A stretch of DNA of 33,225 bases from Bacteroidota bacterium (GTDB lineage: Bacteria; Bacteroidota; Bacteroidia; Chitinophagales; Chitinophagaceae), in contig JABDGU010000018.1 in the NCBI GenBank assembly GCA_013285905.1, forward strand, positions 1 through 33,225, read 5' to 3'. The translations under genes and the position numbers were made by a program. A model generated the notes under the pieces. The model made no database searches, was not told the DNA's origin, and was given only the letters and a program-made list of their open reading frames with translations. Positions 23,802-32,282 of the stretch are shown here, one piece after another; positions within the stretch are counted from its first letter, which is position 1, and every line of letters starts with the position of its first letter.

Positions 23802-24350
23802 ATGAATCCAATTAACAACTTTCCGAATTACGACAATAGTGATCCTACCAATTATCCCGGCGGCCAGATCAAAGATGATAGCGGAATCGGGGATGGAACG
23901 CAGGCCGATGTAAATACAGTTGGGGATATTTACCAGTTCTTTTATAAGCTGATGGCTTTATCCGGCATAACGCCTAATGATCTGCCTGATAATGTAACGA
24001 ACGGCTACCAGTTGATACAGGCGCTGCAGGCCGTATGTTTGGTGCCAACATTAACTACTGGCATTACTTGGGCATCAACAGAAACTATAGCCTTTAATGC
24101 ATCACAAGTGCGTCAATATATAGCTACAGGAGCTAAGGTTATAACGATTAGTAATGCTGGAGCCGTGGCAGGCACTAAAGTAACTATGGCTTTTCATTGT
24201 AGTGCAAGTAGTGTTATTTCATTCGCTACAGTGGGAGGGCAAACTATTGTTGTAAAATACGGAACTGGGACATTTGGAAATAGTACAAATGGCACAGTAG
24301 AGATAGAATGTTTAGGCAATAATGTTTACCTGGTAGGTTACTCAAGTTAA
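23802..24350 (+). CDS. Short tail fibre or baseplate tip protein
   Basis: 182 residues. The N terminus (NNFPNYDNSDPTNYPGGQIKDDSG...GTQADVNTVGDIYQFFYKLM) is a virion-attachment type domain typical of fibres in Bacteroidota phages. The C-terminal 100 residues are beta-rich and Gly/Thr/Val-rich (TISNAGAVAGTKVTMAFHC), fit for a receptor-binding or knob domain. Last gene of the P2 unit; its stop overlaps the stop of the leftward lipoprotein gene. Short for a fibre, so it may be only the attachment part or a head/base decoration. Confidence 0.65.
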   Translation: MNPINNFPNYDNSDPTNYPGGQIKDDSGIGDGTQADVNTVGDIYQFFYKLMALSGITPNDLPDNVTNGYQLIQALQAVCLVPTLTTGITWASTETIAFNASQVRQYIATGAKVITISNAGAVAGTKVTMAFHCSASSVISFATVGGQTIVVKYGTGTFGNSTNGTVEIECLGNNVYLVGYSS

Positions 24351-24772
24351 TTTATTGGAAATCTTATATTGTCAAAACTCACCGCATCCCCATTAGTCGG
24401 TGGATTTTGTATATATACCTGTCCATTCGGATAAATTATAATAGAAATTGGTGTACCGGCTGTTGTGGAAGCAAAAGTATAAACTTCCTGTATTGGCCTG
24501 CACCCCAAGGGGAATGAAAAAACTATATTTTCTGCATGAATAGATACCTGGGATATTCCGGATATCATAACGACGCTATCTATCAGTTTATATCGTATAG
24601 AATTGCCACTATCGTTTGTTGACCATCCGGAATTTAATGCAGGATAAACCCAATGTGAGGTATCGGATATATAGGTGGTGTCTTTATAGGTAACAACATC
24701 GGTAATATACTTGGTGCATGAAGAAGAAGTGATAGTAAGTAATGCAAAGGCAATAAGTAAAATATTTTTCAT
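24347..24772 (-). CDS. Lipoprotein with fibre-tip-like C-terminal domain
   Basis: 141 residues. Signal peptide II with lipobox SSSC (Cys 19). The mature part ends in a domain of the pattern FPLGCRPIQEVYTF...IYPNGQVYI, which I know from phage fibre and head-fibre tips (LP-x-GYRP ... V-x-I-x-x-NG-x-V). A phage-encoded surface lipoprotein with a virion-like tip domain is a good candidate for receptor blocking (superinfection exclusion). It converges with the fibre gene and diverges from another lipoprotein gene. Confidence 0.65.
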   Translation of the reverse strand: MKNILLIAFALLTITSSSCTKYITDVVTYKDTTYISDTSHWVYPALNSGWSTNDSGNSIRYKLIDSVVMISGISQVSIHAENIVFSFPLGCRPIQEVYTFASTTAGTPISIIIYPNGQVYIQNPPTNGDAVSFDNIRFPIN

Positions 24773-24830
24773 AAAGTTCGTTTTAGAGTGTAAAAATAGT
24801 AGTTATTGTATTATAATTTGTTAAAAATGC

Positions 24831-24838
24831 TATATTTG
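24831..24838 (+). promoter_or_regulatory. -7 box of the rightward lipoprotein gene
   Basis: TATATTTG, a perfect TAnnTTTG. The transcript would start near 24845, at or after the ATG at 24844, which favours ATG 24856 as the real start. It lies in the AT-rich 24773-24843 gap between two divergent lipoprotein genes. There is no GGTAAT motif, so it is probably independent of the late promoters. Confidence 0.5.
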
Positions 24839-24855
24839 GCATTATGGCAAGAAGC

Positions 24856-25479
24856 ATGAGAATATATTTATTAGCTATTGTTATATCATATACATTGCTT
24901 TCCTGTCAAGGTGAGGGCAAAAGGCCAATATTTTTATTATCAGATAAAGAATATAAAACTATTGCCAGAAAGGAGATAGTTTTTTTTGATTCCTTACAGA
25001 TTGATGGCAATGATAGCATTCCTTCGCTATTATCAAAGGCAACCGAACTTTCAAATTTAGATTCATTTGCCAAAATGGATTTAAAAAGAGATTCTGAATG
25101 TAGAAACCTAAGTAACATAATATTTCTAAAATTAAATCCTATGAGGGATGAGCTTTGGAATGCCTTAAGAAATAATTACGGTGTATTCCTGAGTCGTAAA
25201 ATGACTTTGCAATATGGATACGAGATTTATCCGCAAACTGAAAATAACATTCTTTTTTTAAGAAGTGACGGTTTTGCTAAGGATATTACAGATAAGATAT
25301 TTGCACAAAAAAAGCTTGAGCTCTACAACTTAAATTTTACTGATATTATTTTCACATCTAAAAGTCAATCTGGCAGTCCACTAATATATAAGTATGCCGG
25401 TAATGGTCAATATTATTACCCCACAACTCAAAGAACGGGATTTAAATATCATAGAATTGCGGTTTATAAAATCAAATAG
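24856..25479 (+). CDS. Lipoprotein of unknown function
   Basis: 207 residues from ATG 24856 (ATG 24844 would add four). Signal peptide II with a hydrophobic core IYLLAIVISYTLL and lipobox LLSC (Cys 17 from 24856). The mature part is mixed alpha/beta with no known motif; the end (PLIYKYAGNGQYYY...KYHRIAVYKI) is aromatic-rich. Together with the leftward lipoprotein it forms a cassette between the fibre gene and the P3 transcription unit, AT-richer than its neighbours. Likely a moron acting in the cell envelope. Confidence 0.65.
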   Translation: MRIYLLAIVISYTLLSCQGEGKRPIFLLSDKEYKTIARKEIVFFDSLQIDGNDSIPSLLSKATELSNLDSFAKMDLKRDSECRNLSNIIFLKLNPMRDELWNALRNNYGVFLSRKMTLQYGYEIYPQTENNILFLRSDGFAKDITDKIFAQKKLELYNLNFTDIIFTSKSQSGSPLIYKYAGNGQYYYPTTQRTGFKYHRIAVYKIK

Positions 25480-25552
25480 AAGCTCCGAGTAATAACACCC
25501 TATCTTAAAATGCTAAAGCATTAATCTTCGCCATTCCCGATTAAACTTCAAA

Positions 25553-25594
25553 GGTAATGCGGCTTATATAGCTTAAATAAGCCTTGTATTTTTG
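25553..25594 (+). promoter_or_regulatory. Late promoter P3 with single GGTAAT and palindrome
   Basis: GGTAAT at 25553-25558 (context TTCAAAGGTAATGC) and TATTTTTG at 25587-25594, 34 bases later, a perfect -7 box. Only one clear copy of the repeat here. Between the two lies GGCTTAT ... ATAAGCC (25561-25567 and 25577-25583), a 7-base-arm palindrome not found at the other late promoters. No TTTG -33 element. It drives the gene at 25613 and, likely, everything to the portal. Confidence 0.5.
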
Positions 25595-25612
25595 GTAAAT
25601 ATTCATTATTGA

Positions 25613-26383
25613 ATGCCAAATGGGATCATAGATATAAACAGCAATGCGGTGGTAGTATATGCCGCCAAGCTGGAAACGTATGGTAAAGCACGCTTGCCGG
25701 TGGCGGCGCGGCAGACCCTGAATGCGGCAGCCCTGGACGTGAAGCAAAAGACAATGCCTGCCACGAGTGATGCGGCCTTCCATAAGCGGAAACCAACCTT
25801 TTTCGGAGCCACATCGGGGGTGGAATTTGCCAAAGGGCTTGACATTAACAATATGAGCAGTGTGGTTGGATTTATAGCCCCCGCCAGCATTAAAGAAAGC
25901 GGCCATGCCACCCGCGACCTGGAAGAGCAGGAAGGCGGTGGCCGAATAGATAAAAGGGCCTTTATAGCCGCAGACAAAGGAAGAACGGGGCGGGGAAATG
26001 TAAAAGACAGCCTGACGCTGGCCAAAATAAAGCCTTACATCATAGATGCCAATAAAGAACTGGGCAAAAACAGCGGGGAGAAATTTATACGCGCAGCTAT
26101 GAAAGCGGGTTATCCGAATGGTTTTGTATTGGGTACCAATAAAAACAGCAGGGGCAACCGCGCCCTGATGCAGATCATCAGCATACATAAAATGAAAGGC
26201 GGTGAAAGAAGTGGCGTAAGAGGCGGCAATACCGTGGTAAACAGCAAAGCTATTTATAGTGTGAAAGGAAAACGACAAGCCCATGTGCATGCTACCCATT
26301 TTATGGAGAAAGCAACAGCGGTGACAACTAAGAAGATGCCTGCCATCTTTAATGAATTAGCAGAAAAAGCATTTAACAAATAA
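25613..26383 (+). CDS. Putative minor tail protein (GPZ-like)
   Basis: 256 residues, basic. The N-terminal part (ARLPVAARQTLNAAALDVKQKTMPA) resembles the entry of minor tail protein Z/tail-completion proteins, which cap or finish the tail. The middle is Gly/Lys/Arg-rich (GHATRDLEEQEGGGRIDKRAF). First gene of the P3 unit, stop overlapping the next ATG (TAATG). Family assignment is weak. Confidence 0.45.
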   Translation: MPNGIIDINSNAVVVYAAKLETYGKARLPVAARQTLNAAALDVKQKTMPATSDAAFHKRKPTFFGATSGVEFAKGLDINNMSSVVGFIAPASIKESGHATRDLEEQEGGGRIDKRAFIAADKGRTGRGNVKDSLTLAKIKPYIIDANKELGKNSGEKFIRAAMKAGYPNGFVLGTNKNSRGNRALMQIISIHKMKGGERSGVRGGNTVVNSKAIYSVKGKRQAHVHATHFMEKATAVTTKKMPAIFNELAEKAFNK

Positions 26384-27624
26384 TGGCCAGTTGGGTAGAA
26401 AAGATAAAGACAAAATTCCAGATCACCACCGGTGACGGGAAAGTGTATGCGCCTTTGTCTTTTAATGCCAACCGGAGTGTAGAGTACAATGTGGCGGAAT
26501 TTAATTTCCCCAACCTGAGCGGCACCCTTGTGGAGAAGCGGCGCCCAATGGGAACGGTATATAACCTGGATATTTATTTCCTTGGAGGTGATAATATAGA
26601 CGTGGCCACTGATTTTCAGAAAAGCGCCGATAACAGCAGTCCCTGGATCATCAGCCATCCTTTTTACGGTCGCCTGATCGTGCAGCCCATCAGTCCTATA
26701 TTTCATGACAATGGTAATAAAATACTGAACGCGACCCGCATCACAGTAACTGTGCGGGAGACCATCAGCCGGCAGGCATTGGTAGCGACGCAAAGCCCCA
26801 ATGATGTGATAGCGGCACAGCAGGCCAGCACTGCCCAGCATTTTGCAGATTATTATGTAAATGCAATACCGGTACCATCTGTAAAGGATATCACCCAGAT
26901 GAAAAGCGATCTGAGTGATGTTGAAAAAGCACTTATTAATATACAAGCCAATGCGAATAATCTAAAGAACGCTTATAATGCCGCAAATGCAGCTATTGAT
27001 AATGCCATCGGTAATATATCGGGCGCCATCAGTGCCATACAAACCGTGTTGGCGCTCCCCGCGCTTATAGCAGATACGATTGCTAACCGTGTGGGCTACC
27101 TGGTGAGTGAGTTTGTAGCATTGGGGGCCCAGATAGACAATTTACATTTAGTAAAACCAAGTTTGAAAGGATTGTGGTTCCTGGAAGCCGGCACCTGTAT
27201 CAGCGCCATCTGCCTTGCAGCTATTACCAATATCAGCGCTACCGATTATGTTTATAGTTCGCAGGTGATGAATATTATATCGCAGCTGACAAGCAATTAC
27301 AATAACTACCTAGCTGCGCTGGATGGTATGCAGACGGCCACAGGTAGCGAGCCTGATAGCTGGATGCCGGATGCTACGACAATGATAAACCTTGACGGGC
27401 TGGTGAACCTAACGCTGGCAACGCTATTTGATATACAGCAGAACAGCAGGCAGCCAAGGACGCTGACACTGACGAGAGACAGCAATACGATCTATATAGC
27501 ATGGCAGATATATGGGCTATTGCCGGATGACAGCACTATCGACCAATTGATCGCTGATAATAATATATCGGGAATAGAATTGCTGCAGATAGAAAAAGGA
27601 AGGCAGATATTATATTATGTGTAA
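26383..27624 (+). CDS. DNA circularisation/baseplate protein (Mu gp43-like)
   Basis: 413 residues. The N-terminal 110 residues follow the DNA_circ_N pattern: EFNFPNLSGTLVEKRRPMG, YNLDIYFLGGDN, and PWIISHPFYGRLIVQPISPIFHDNG. Long helical, Ala-rich middle (about 185-250), then a C-terminal region (DSNTIYIAWQIYGLLPDDSTIDQLIADNN and a LysM-like end QIEKGRQILYYV). In Mu-like phages this gene precedes the hub gene (gp44), as it does here after one small gene. It is a baseplate hub-associated protein. Confidence 0.75.
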   Translation: MASWVEKIKTKFQITTGDGKVYAPLSFNANRSVEYNVAEFNFPNLSGTLVEKRRPMGTVYNLDIYFLGGDNIDVATDFQKSADNSSPWIISHPFYGRLIVQPISPIFHDNGNKILNATRITVTVRETISRQALVATQSPNDVIAAQQASTAQHFADYYVNAIPVPSVKDITQMKSDLSDVEKALINIQANANNLKNAYNAANAAIDNAIGNISGAISAIQTVLALPALIADTIANRVGYLVSEFVALGAQIDNLHLVKPSLKGLWFLEAGTCISAICLAAITNISATDYVYSSQVMNIISQLTSNYNNYLAALDGMQTATGSEPDSWMPDATTMINLDGLVNLTLATLFDIQQNSRQPRTLTLTRDSNTIYIAWQIYGLLPDDSTIDQLIADNNISGIELLQIEKGRQILYYV

Positions 27625-27628
27625 CCGC

Positions 27629-27649
27629 AAACCGGCCACGGCCAGGTTT
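27629..27649 (+). terminator. Possible weak terminator hairpin
   Basis: AAACCGGC, loop CACG, then GCC-A-GGTTT with one bulged A, followed by TTTTATT-like sequence. It lies between the gp43-like gene and a small ORF. The stem is imperfect; partial termination or processing is possible. Confidence 0.35.
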
Positions 27650-27665
27650 TATTAATAAATGTTTT

Positions 27666-27950
27666 ATGCAGAAATGGGAAATTGATTTTGTTTTGATAAG
27701 CCACGGTGACGAAAAGACCGCGGAAATATTATGCGCCAAAGGAGCGGAAGGATGGGAGCCATACGCCGTGATAGGTATAACGCATTATTTTAAAAGGCCT
27801 GTTGAAAATGCGGAAAATATAATCAAACTATCAGAGAAGCGGGAAGCGCCTGGCCTAACCGAAGAAGGATATGAAAAGATTAAAGAAGGCAGGTTTAAGG
27901 GGCTGCAAGAAATTACAAAGCCAAAGCCAAATGCAAAGAAAAGAAACTAA
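27666..27950 (+). CDS. Small DUF4177-like protein
   Basis: 94 residues. KWEIDFVLIS, then AEILCAKGAEGWEPYAVIGITHYFKRP (about 18-46), matches the pattern of small DUF4177/DUF1737-type proteins (short beta-strands and LGAEGWE). The C-terminal half is Lys/Glu-rich. Its role in the phage is unknown; such proteins are small and often accessory. It lies between two baseplate genes after a possible weak terminator. Confidence 0.5.
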   Translation: MQKWEIDFVLISHGDEKTAEILCAKGAEGWEPYAVIGITHYFKRPVENAENIIKLSEKREAPGLTEEGYEKIKEGRFKGLQEITKPKPNAKKRN

Positions 27951-27976
27951 AAATTAATAGAAGGAACAGCATTACC

Positions 27977-28003
27977 CGAGATTGCTTCGTTCCTCGCAAT
28001 GAC
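27977..28003. repeat. REP-like dispersed host repeat copy
   Basis: The sequence runs CGAGATTGCTTCGTTCCTCG and then CAATGAC. It matches in reverse a widely scattered intergenic repeat that I know from many bacterial genomes (GTCATTGCGAGGAACGAAGC...). It contains ATTGC/GCAAT inverted arms. It lies in the 60-base gap before the hub gene. A host-type repeat between phage genes suggests prophage residence. Confidence 0.5.
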
Positions 28004-28009
28004 AAAGAA

Positions 28010-29341
28010 ATGAAAATACGCATCTGTGGTATAGAGATTGTTAAGTGGCAAAACCTGTCGCTTAATTTGCTATACGACAGCGTGAAAAGCACCTTCAGTT
28101 TTGACCTGTACTGGGACCCTTATGATGCAGATATGCGCAAAGTGATGATGCCAGGGGCTTATAATCAATGTACGATCGTTGCTGATAACGGGCAACTGTT
28201 ACTTACCGGAGTGATGCATAGCCCCTCATTTAAAGACGGCCCGGTCGCCAGCCTGGTGAATATATCAGGTTATAGCATAACGGGCGTATTGGATGATAGT
28301 GAATACAGCGCTATGTGCGATGCCATTGGAAGTGGTATGCAAACCAATAATACCAATTTTTTGCAATTATGCCAGAATGTGTGTAATATATTCGGGTTCG
28401 GTTTGGTAGATAACACAGGAGGCAAAGCGGTAGCTATCGCGCTATCATCCAGCGAACCAGCAAACAAGGACCAATCCATTACCGGTTATTTATCTGATAT
28501 CGCAAAGGATGCCAATATTACTCTATCGCATGATGTGAATGGCAACCTTGTTTTGAAGATAGCCACCAATACCAAGCCCGTATTTGATTTTGTGTCGGGA
28601 ATGCCCGGCGTGGAATATGAACTATCTTTTGACGGGCAGGAGATGCATTCTTTTATTATTGCACATGCGCAGGATGGAACAGGTGCCGGCGCAACGGTGA
28701 AAAATGTGTATGTGGCACCGCAAGGAAGTTTTAATTATAAGAATGCCGCAATCAATACCGGCAATATTCTGAATGCACCGCTGGGGCAATTGCAAGTCAT
28801 TAATGAATATAGCACCGGATTCCGTCCGCATTCTGTGACGCAGCGGGACACTGATGCCACTAAACTGCAGGATGTGGCTAATGAAGCCCTGGCAGACGAG
28901 TTAAAGAATATTCCACTTACCATTAAGATAGCCAGGTGGGAATTGAATAACAGAATACCAATGCCGGGGGATATCATCACTGTGCAAAGCGCCTACCTGT
29001 ATCTTTTTAGCAAAGCAAGGTTTTTTGTGCAGAATATATTTTTCAGCGGGGACGAAAAGGAAAGTACTGCTATACTTAACTGCCTGTTGCCGGAATGCTT
29101 TAATGGCGAAGTGCCCACGCAATCTATCTTCTTTGGCACTAATTATACAAACTATGCCGCACCACCGGAATTGCCGGATAGCCCTGCACCATTTGATTCT
29201 GCTATACAGGGAGCGCCGAAGTTATCACCAAGGTTTGCGCCGGCAGATGCTGTGCCTAAAGAAACACAGATAAATGTACCATCGCCCGGTATTGACCGCA
29301 ATAACCATGCTTTGCAGAAAAATAAAAAGATAAACCTATGA
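28010..29341 (+). CDS. Baseplate hub protein (Mu gp44/gpP-like)
   Basis: 443 residues. Beta-rich N terminus (FSFDLYWDP, CTIVADNGQLLLTGVMHSPS), SISGYS-like segment, then the central DQSITGYLSDIAKDANITLSHD (about 160-185) and LEFVSGMPGVEYELSFDGQEM-like block, all as in Mu gp44/gp27-fold hub proteins that carry the spike. C terminus is Pro-rich and basic. Its stop overlaps the next ATG (ATGA), coupling it to the spike gene. Confidence 0.8.
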   Translation: MKIRICGIEIVKWQNLSLNLLYDSVKSTFSFDLYWDPYDADMRKVMMPGAYNQCTIVADNGQLLLTGVMHSPSFKDGPVASLVNISGYSITGVLDDSEYSAMCDAIGSGMQTNNTNFLQLCQNVCNIFGFGLVDNTGGKAVAIALSSSEPANKDQSITGYLSDIAKDANITLSHDVNGNLVLKIATNTKPVFDFVSGMPGVEYELSFDGQEMHSFIIAHAQDGTGAGATVKNVYVAPQGSFNYKNAAINTGNILNAPLGQLQVINEYSTGFRPHSVTQRDTDATKLQDVANEALADELKNIPLTIKIARWELNNRIPMPGDIITVQSAYLYLFSKARFFVQNIFFSGDEKESTAILNCLLPECFNGEVPTQSIFFGTNYTNYAAPPELPDSPAPFDSAIQGAPKLSPRFAPADAVPKETQINVPSPGIDRNNHALQKNKKINL

Positions 29342-29820
29342 ATTTTATAAGCACCGTAAAGAACAGCAGCATAGTAAACGGCATACGCAGTGTGGTGGCT
29401 ACTATCTTCGGCGCTAATGATTCGAGGCAGGCCGCAGTAAGTAATCCGTTTGGAGTAGATAGCTCACCCGTGCCCGGTATGGCGGCGGTCTATATACAAA
29501 CATCGAGCAAATCGCAACCCGTATTTATAGGTTATGCCAATATGAAAGGCTTTGTAAACCCGGAGCATAAAGCACAGCCCGGGGAGATAAGGACCTTTGC
29601 GACGGATATGAATGGCAACCAAATATCTAATATCTGGCAACATGGTAACGGGAAAATAGAGCTATCCAACAATAATGAAACACTTGTAGCATGCCTGAGT
29701 GACCTTATGGATAAAATAGAAGCGATAACAGTGCCGACGGGGACAGGACCAAGCGGAGTGCCATTGAACGCAGCAGATTTTGCAGCCATTAAAGTAAGAA
29801 TAAATAACCTATTGCAATGA
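29338..29820 (+). CDS. Baseplate spike/assembly protein (Mu gp45-like)
   Basis: 160 residues. An OB-like N-terminal part (AAVYIQTSSKSQPVFIGYANMK, PGEIRTFATDMNGNQISNIWQHGNGKIEL) as in gpV/Mu gp45 spike proteins. The C-terminal helix (ALSDLMDKIEAITV-like) and Gly/Pro linker follow. It is short compared with full spikes, so an apical tip may be separate or absent. Coupled to the hub gene by ATGA and to the next small gene by ATGA. Confidence 0.65.
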   Translation: MNFISTVKNSSIVNGIRSVVATIFGANDSRQAAVSNPFGVDSSPVPGMAAVYIQTSSKSQPVFIGYANMKGFVNPEHKAQPGEIRTFATDMNGNQISNIWQHGNGKIELSNNNETLVACLSDLMDKIEAITVPTGTGPSGVPLNAADFAAIKVRINNLLQ

Positions 29821-30023
29821 CGACAGGACTAATAAAGACAGCTATTGAAAACAATGCAACTACACCGGGTATAGATGCAGCGACGGCAGCGCAGAATATA
29901 GAATCGGCCATTATTGCTACCATAGTAAGCGCAACTATAAGCTTAACCCCTACAAGCCTTGTTGCACCAAGTGGCGGCGGCCCTGTAACGCAAAGCGGCT
30001 CGACAATAGGGACATTGAGTTAA
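29817..30023 (+). CDS. Small hypothetical protein near spike gene
   Basis: 68 residues, Ala/Thr/Ser-rich, with a hydrophobic stretch (ESAIIATIVSATISLTPTSLVAP) and a Gly-rich end. It starts inside the spike gene stop (ATGA). Might be a structural tail component by position. No family recognised. Confidence 0.5.
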   Translation: MTTGLIKTAIENNATTPGIDAATAAQNIESAIIATIVSATISLTPTSLVAPSGGGPVTQSGSTIGTLS

Positions 30024-30041
30024 AATATAAAAAGAGACAAA

Positions 30042-30377
30042 ATGATAGTTTGGTTTGATAAAAATGCGGTAAATACCATCACAACGCCCAGCAATGCGCA
30101 GGCTGCCATTAATTCGTTGAATACTATTATCAACACCCTCTTGGGTGCAGCAGCAGAAGCAGCCCTGAATGCAGGTGTGAGAGAATATAATTATGATAAT
30201 GGCATGACCAAGGTGAAAATGGAGTATAAAGACGCGGGCGCCATTGCCGCGCAGATAAAAGGGCTGATGGCCCTGCAGCAGATATATTTGCAAATGCCCG
30301 GCATGAATAGCCGTGTGATACGGCTGATAGACAGCAAGAACATGCCGAATCTATTTCCTTTTAATTGTAATCCGTAA
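30042..30377 (+). CDS. gpW-like head-tail joining protein, putative
   Basis: 111 residues. Helical N-terminal half (AQAAINSLNTIINTLLGAAAEAAL), then YDNGMTKVKMEYKDAGAIAAQIKGLMALQQIY and RVIRLIDSKNM. The VKMEY-x-Dxx-x-I-x-x-x-I motif and the position directly before a lambda-family portal gene fit gpW, which seals the head-tail joint in lambda-like packaging modules. The protein is longer than lambda gpW (68 residues), so the call is tentative. Confidence 0.45.
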   Translation: MIVWFDKNAVNTITTPSNAQAAINSLNTIINTLLGAAAEAALNAGVREYNYDNGMTKVKMEYKDAGAIAAQIKGLMALQQIYLQMPGMNSRVIRLIDSKNMPNLFPFNCNP

Positions 30378-30382
30378 CAGAT

Positions 30383-32212
30383 ATGAATACGATAACAAAA
30401 CCCAAATTTGGTGAGACGCTGGAAGAGTTTAGCGGCCGTACAGGAAAGCAGCAAGCGATAGTGAAAACGAACACCCGTGAAGAGCGGCACCCGCAGGATA
30501 TTATAGCCCAGCTGGATAAACGCATACAGGCCTTTGGCGCCGATGCCGGCTATGCGACAGGGTGGAACCGCGTGTTTTACCGTCCCTTTGACGGGGAAAA
30601 GTCTTTAGGGGGTATAGGGCCAATCAATAAATACTACCTGGACCACGATGCGCTGAGGCTACGGAGCTGGCAGATGTTGCTGGAAAGTGAAATAGTGCAG
30701 ATAGGCATACAGCGCTATGTGATGTGGCTGGTAGGCAGCGGCCTGAGATTAAGAAGTGAGCCAGATAAAAACATCCTTGCAAAAAACGGCATCAATATAG
30801 ATGCCCAGGCCTTTGCGAAAGAAGCGGAAAGCTATTGGAAGCTGTATAGCAATGACGAAGTGAGTGATAATGCCGGCATGGAGACCCTTCACCAGAAAAT
30901 GTATGAAGCGGAGATAAATGCTTTGGCAGGTGGTGATTGTTTGTTCATCATAAACATAAGCGATGATAATTTGCCGGTATGTGAAATAAAAGACGGCGCC
31001 CATATACGCACACCTCTATTTGGAAATTTCAGCGCCATTGGGCTGGATGCTGTGAACCCGAAAACAGGTAACAGGATAAGACATGGTATAGAGATAGATG
31101 CCAAAGGGCAGCATGTAGCATTTTTTGTGAGGAAAGCGGGTGTGTATGGCAGTAATATGGAAGACATGCTCAGTTATGAGCGTGTGCCTGCCCGGGATGA
31201 AACAACCGGATATATAAGAGCCTTTATGTATTATGGTTTACGGTACCGGCTGGATGATATACGCGGTATTCCGTTGATATCTGTTTGTATGGAAACGACC
31301 AAGCAAATGGAACTATATAAAGAAGCGACCGTGCAGGGGGCTGTGGAGCGTGCGAAGATAGCGCTGGTGGTGCAGCACGAATTAAATGCAGTTGGCAGCA
31401 ATCCGTTTGATGATATAGTAATGAAAGCGACCGGTGGCGCTTTTTCTGATATACCCAGTGATAGCCGCGGCGTGATGTTTCAAAATACGGTGGCCGGTAC
31501 GACAGGCAAGCAAGCTGTAAATGCACCACCCGGAAGTAAGATAGTGGCGCTGGAAGGAAAGCAGGAAATACATTTTGGTGAATTCTACGATACCAATATG
31601 AAAGTGATCTTTGCATCGCTTGGAATACCGATGGAAATAGCCTTGATGATGTTTGGCAGCAATTATAGCGCCAGCCGTGCCAGCATAAAGGACTGGGAAC
31701 ATACCCTTATTGTAAAGCGGATAAAAAATGTAAGCCCCGCATATAAGCATATTTATAACATCTTCCTGGTAACGATGGCGATGCAGAATAAAATAAATGC
31801 TCCCGGTTACCTGAAAGCTGTATTTAATAAAGACCTATGGGTGAAGCTGGCCTATCAACGCGCGAAATGGATAGGAGATAACCCGCCGAACATAGACGAG
31901 AAAAAAGAAGTGGAAGCGGCCCGTTTGAAAATGGGTGCAGGATCTGCACATCTTCCTTTAGATACCCCTGAAAATATTGTGGAAGACCTGGGATTGCCCG
32001 GAGACTACAGGCATACCATGGAACAATACCAGGATGATATGGAATATGCGGACAGTATAGGTATAGAAAAAGTGGAACAGAACAGGCAAATCATTGAAGA
32101 CTTTGATGATGCTGATGAAGATAAGCCAGGGAAGCCAGGTGAAAAAGGGGATGATAAAGCAAAAAACAAAAGAAGCAGCCCTAAAGTTACTTATACTTTC
32201 ACGGTGCGGTAA
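30383..32212 (+). CDS. Portal protein, lambda family
   Basis: 609 residues. The N-terminal block (WNRVFYRPFDGEKSLGGIGPINKYYLDHDALRLRSW near 55-95), VMWLVGSGLRLRSEPD, LAGGDCLFIIN, and FGEFYDTNMKVIFASLGIPMEIALMMFGSNYSASRASIKDWEH (about 395-440) follow the lambda portal family. The C terminus is Lys/Asp-rich and ends with a basic tail. It is the DNA gate of the prohead and docks TerL. It is 15 kb away from TerL, with tail genes in between, which is unusual. A strong terminator follows the gene. Confidence 0.9.
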   Translation: MNTITKPKFGETLEEFSGRTGKQQAIVKTNTREERHPQDIIAQLDKRIQAFGADAGYATGWNRVFYRPFDGEKSLGGIGPINKYYLDHDALRLRSWQMLLESEIVQIGIQRYVMWLVGSGLRLRSEPDKNILAKNGINIDAQAFAKEAESYWKLYSNDEVSDNAGMETLHQKMYEAEINALAGGDCLFIINISDDNLPVCEIKDGAHIRTPLFGNFSAIGLDAVNPKTGNRIRHGIEIDAKGQHVAFFVRKAGVYGSNMEDMLSYERVPARDETTGYIRAFMYYGLRYRLDDIRGIPLISVCMETTKQMELYKEATVQGAVERAKIALVVQHELNAVGSNPFDDIVMKATGGAFSDIPSDSRGVMFQNTVAGTTGKQAVNAPPGSKIVALEGKQEIHFGEFYDTNMKVIFASLGIPMEIALMMFGSNYSASRASIKDWEHTLIVKRIKNVSPAYKHIYNIFLVTMAMQNKINAPGYLKAVFNKDLWVKLAYQRAKWIGDNPPNIDEKKEVEAARLKMGAGSAHLPLDTPENIVEDLGLPGDYRHTMEQYQDDMEYADSIGIEKVEQNRQIIEDFDDADEDKPGKPGEKGDDKAKNKRSSPKVTYTFTVR

Positions 32213-32238
32213 TGCGAAATTACTGAATATGCAATTTT

Positions 32239-32270
32239 AAAATCCTCTCATTTTGTGGGAGGATTTTTTT
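32239..32270 (+). terminator. Rho-independent terminator after portal gene
   Basis: AAAATCCTC (32239-32247) pairs with GAGGATTTT (32259-32267), extended by three more pairs (with one G-T wobble) around a TTTTG loop, followed by TTTT. It closes the P3 unit directly before the leftward cassette. Confidence 0.75.
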
Positions 32271-32282
32271 TGTAAATGAAGT

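Noticed and set aside
25507-25524. AATGCT/AGCATT hairpin as terminator
   Set aside because: Loop of only two bases and no T run; too weak to call.
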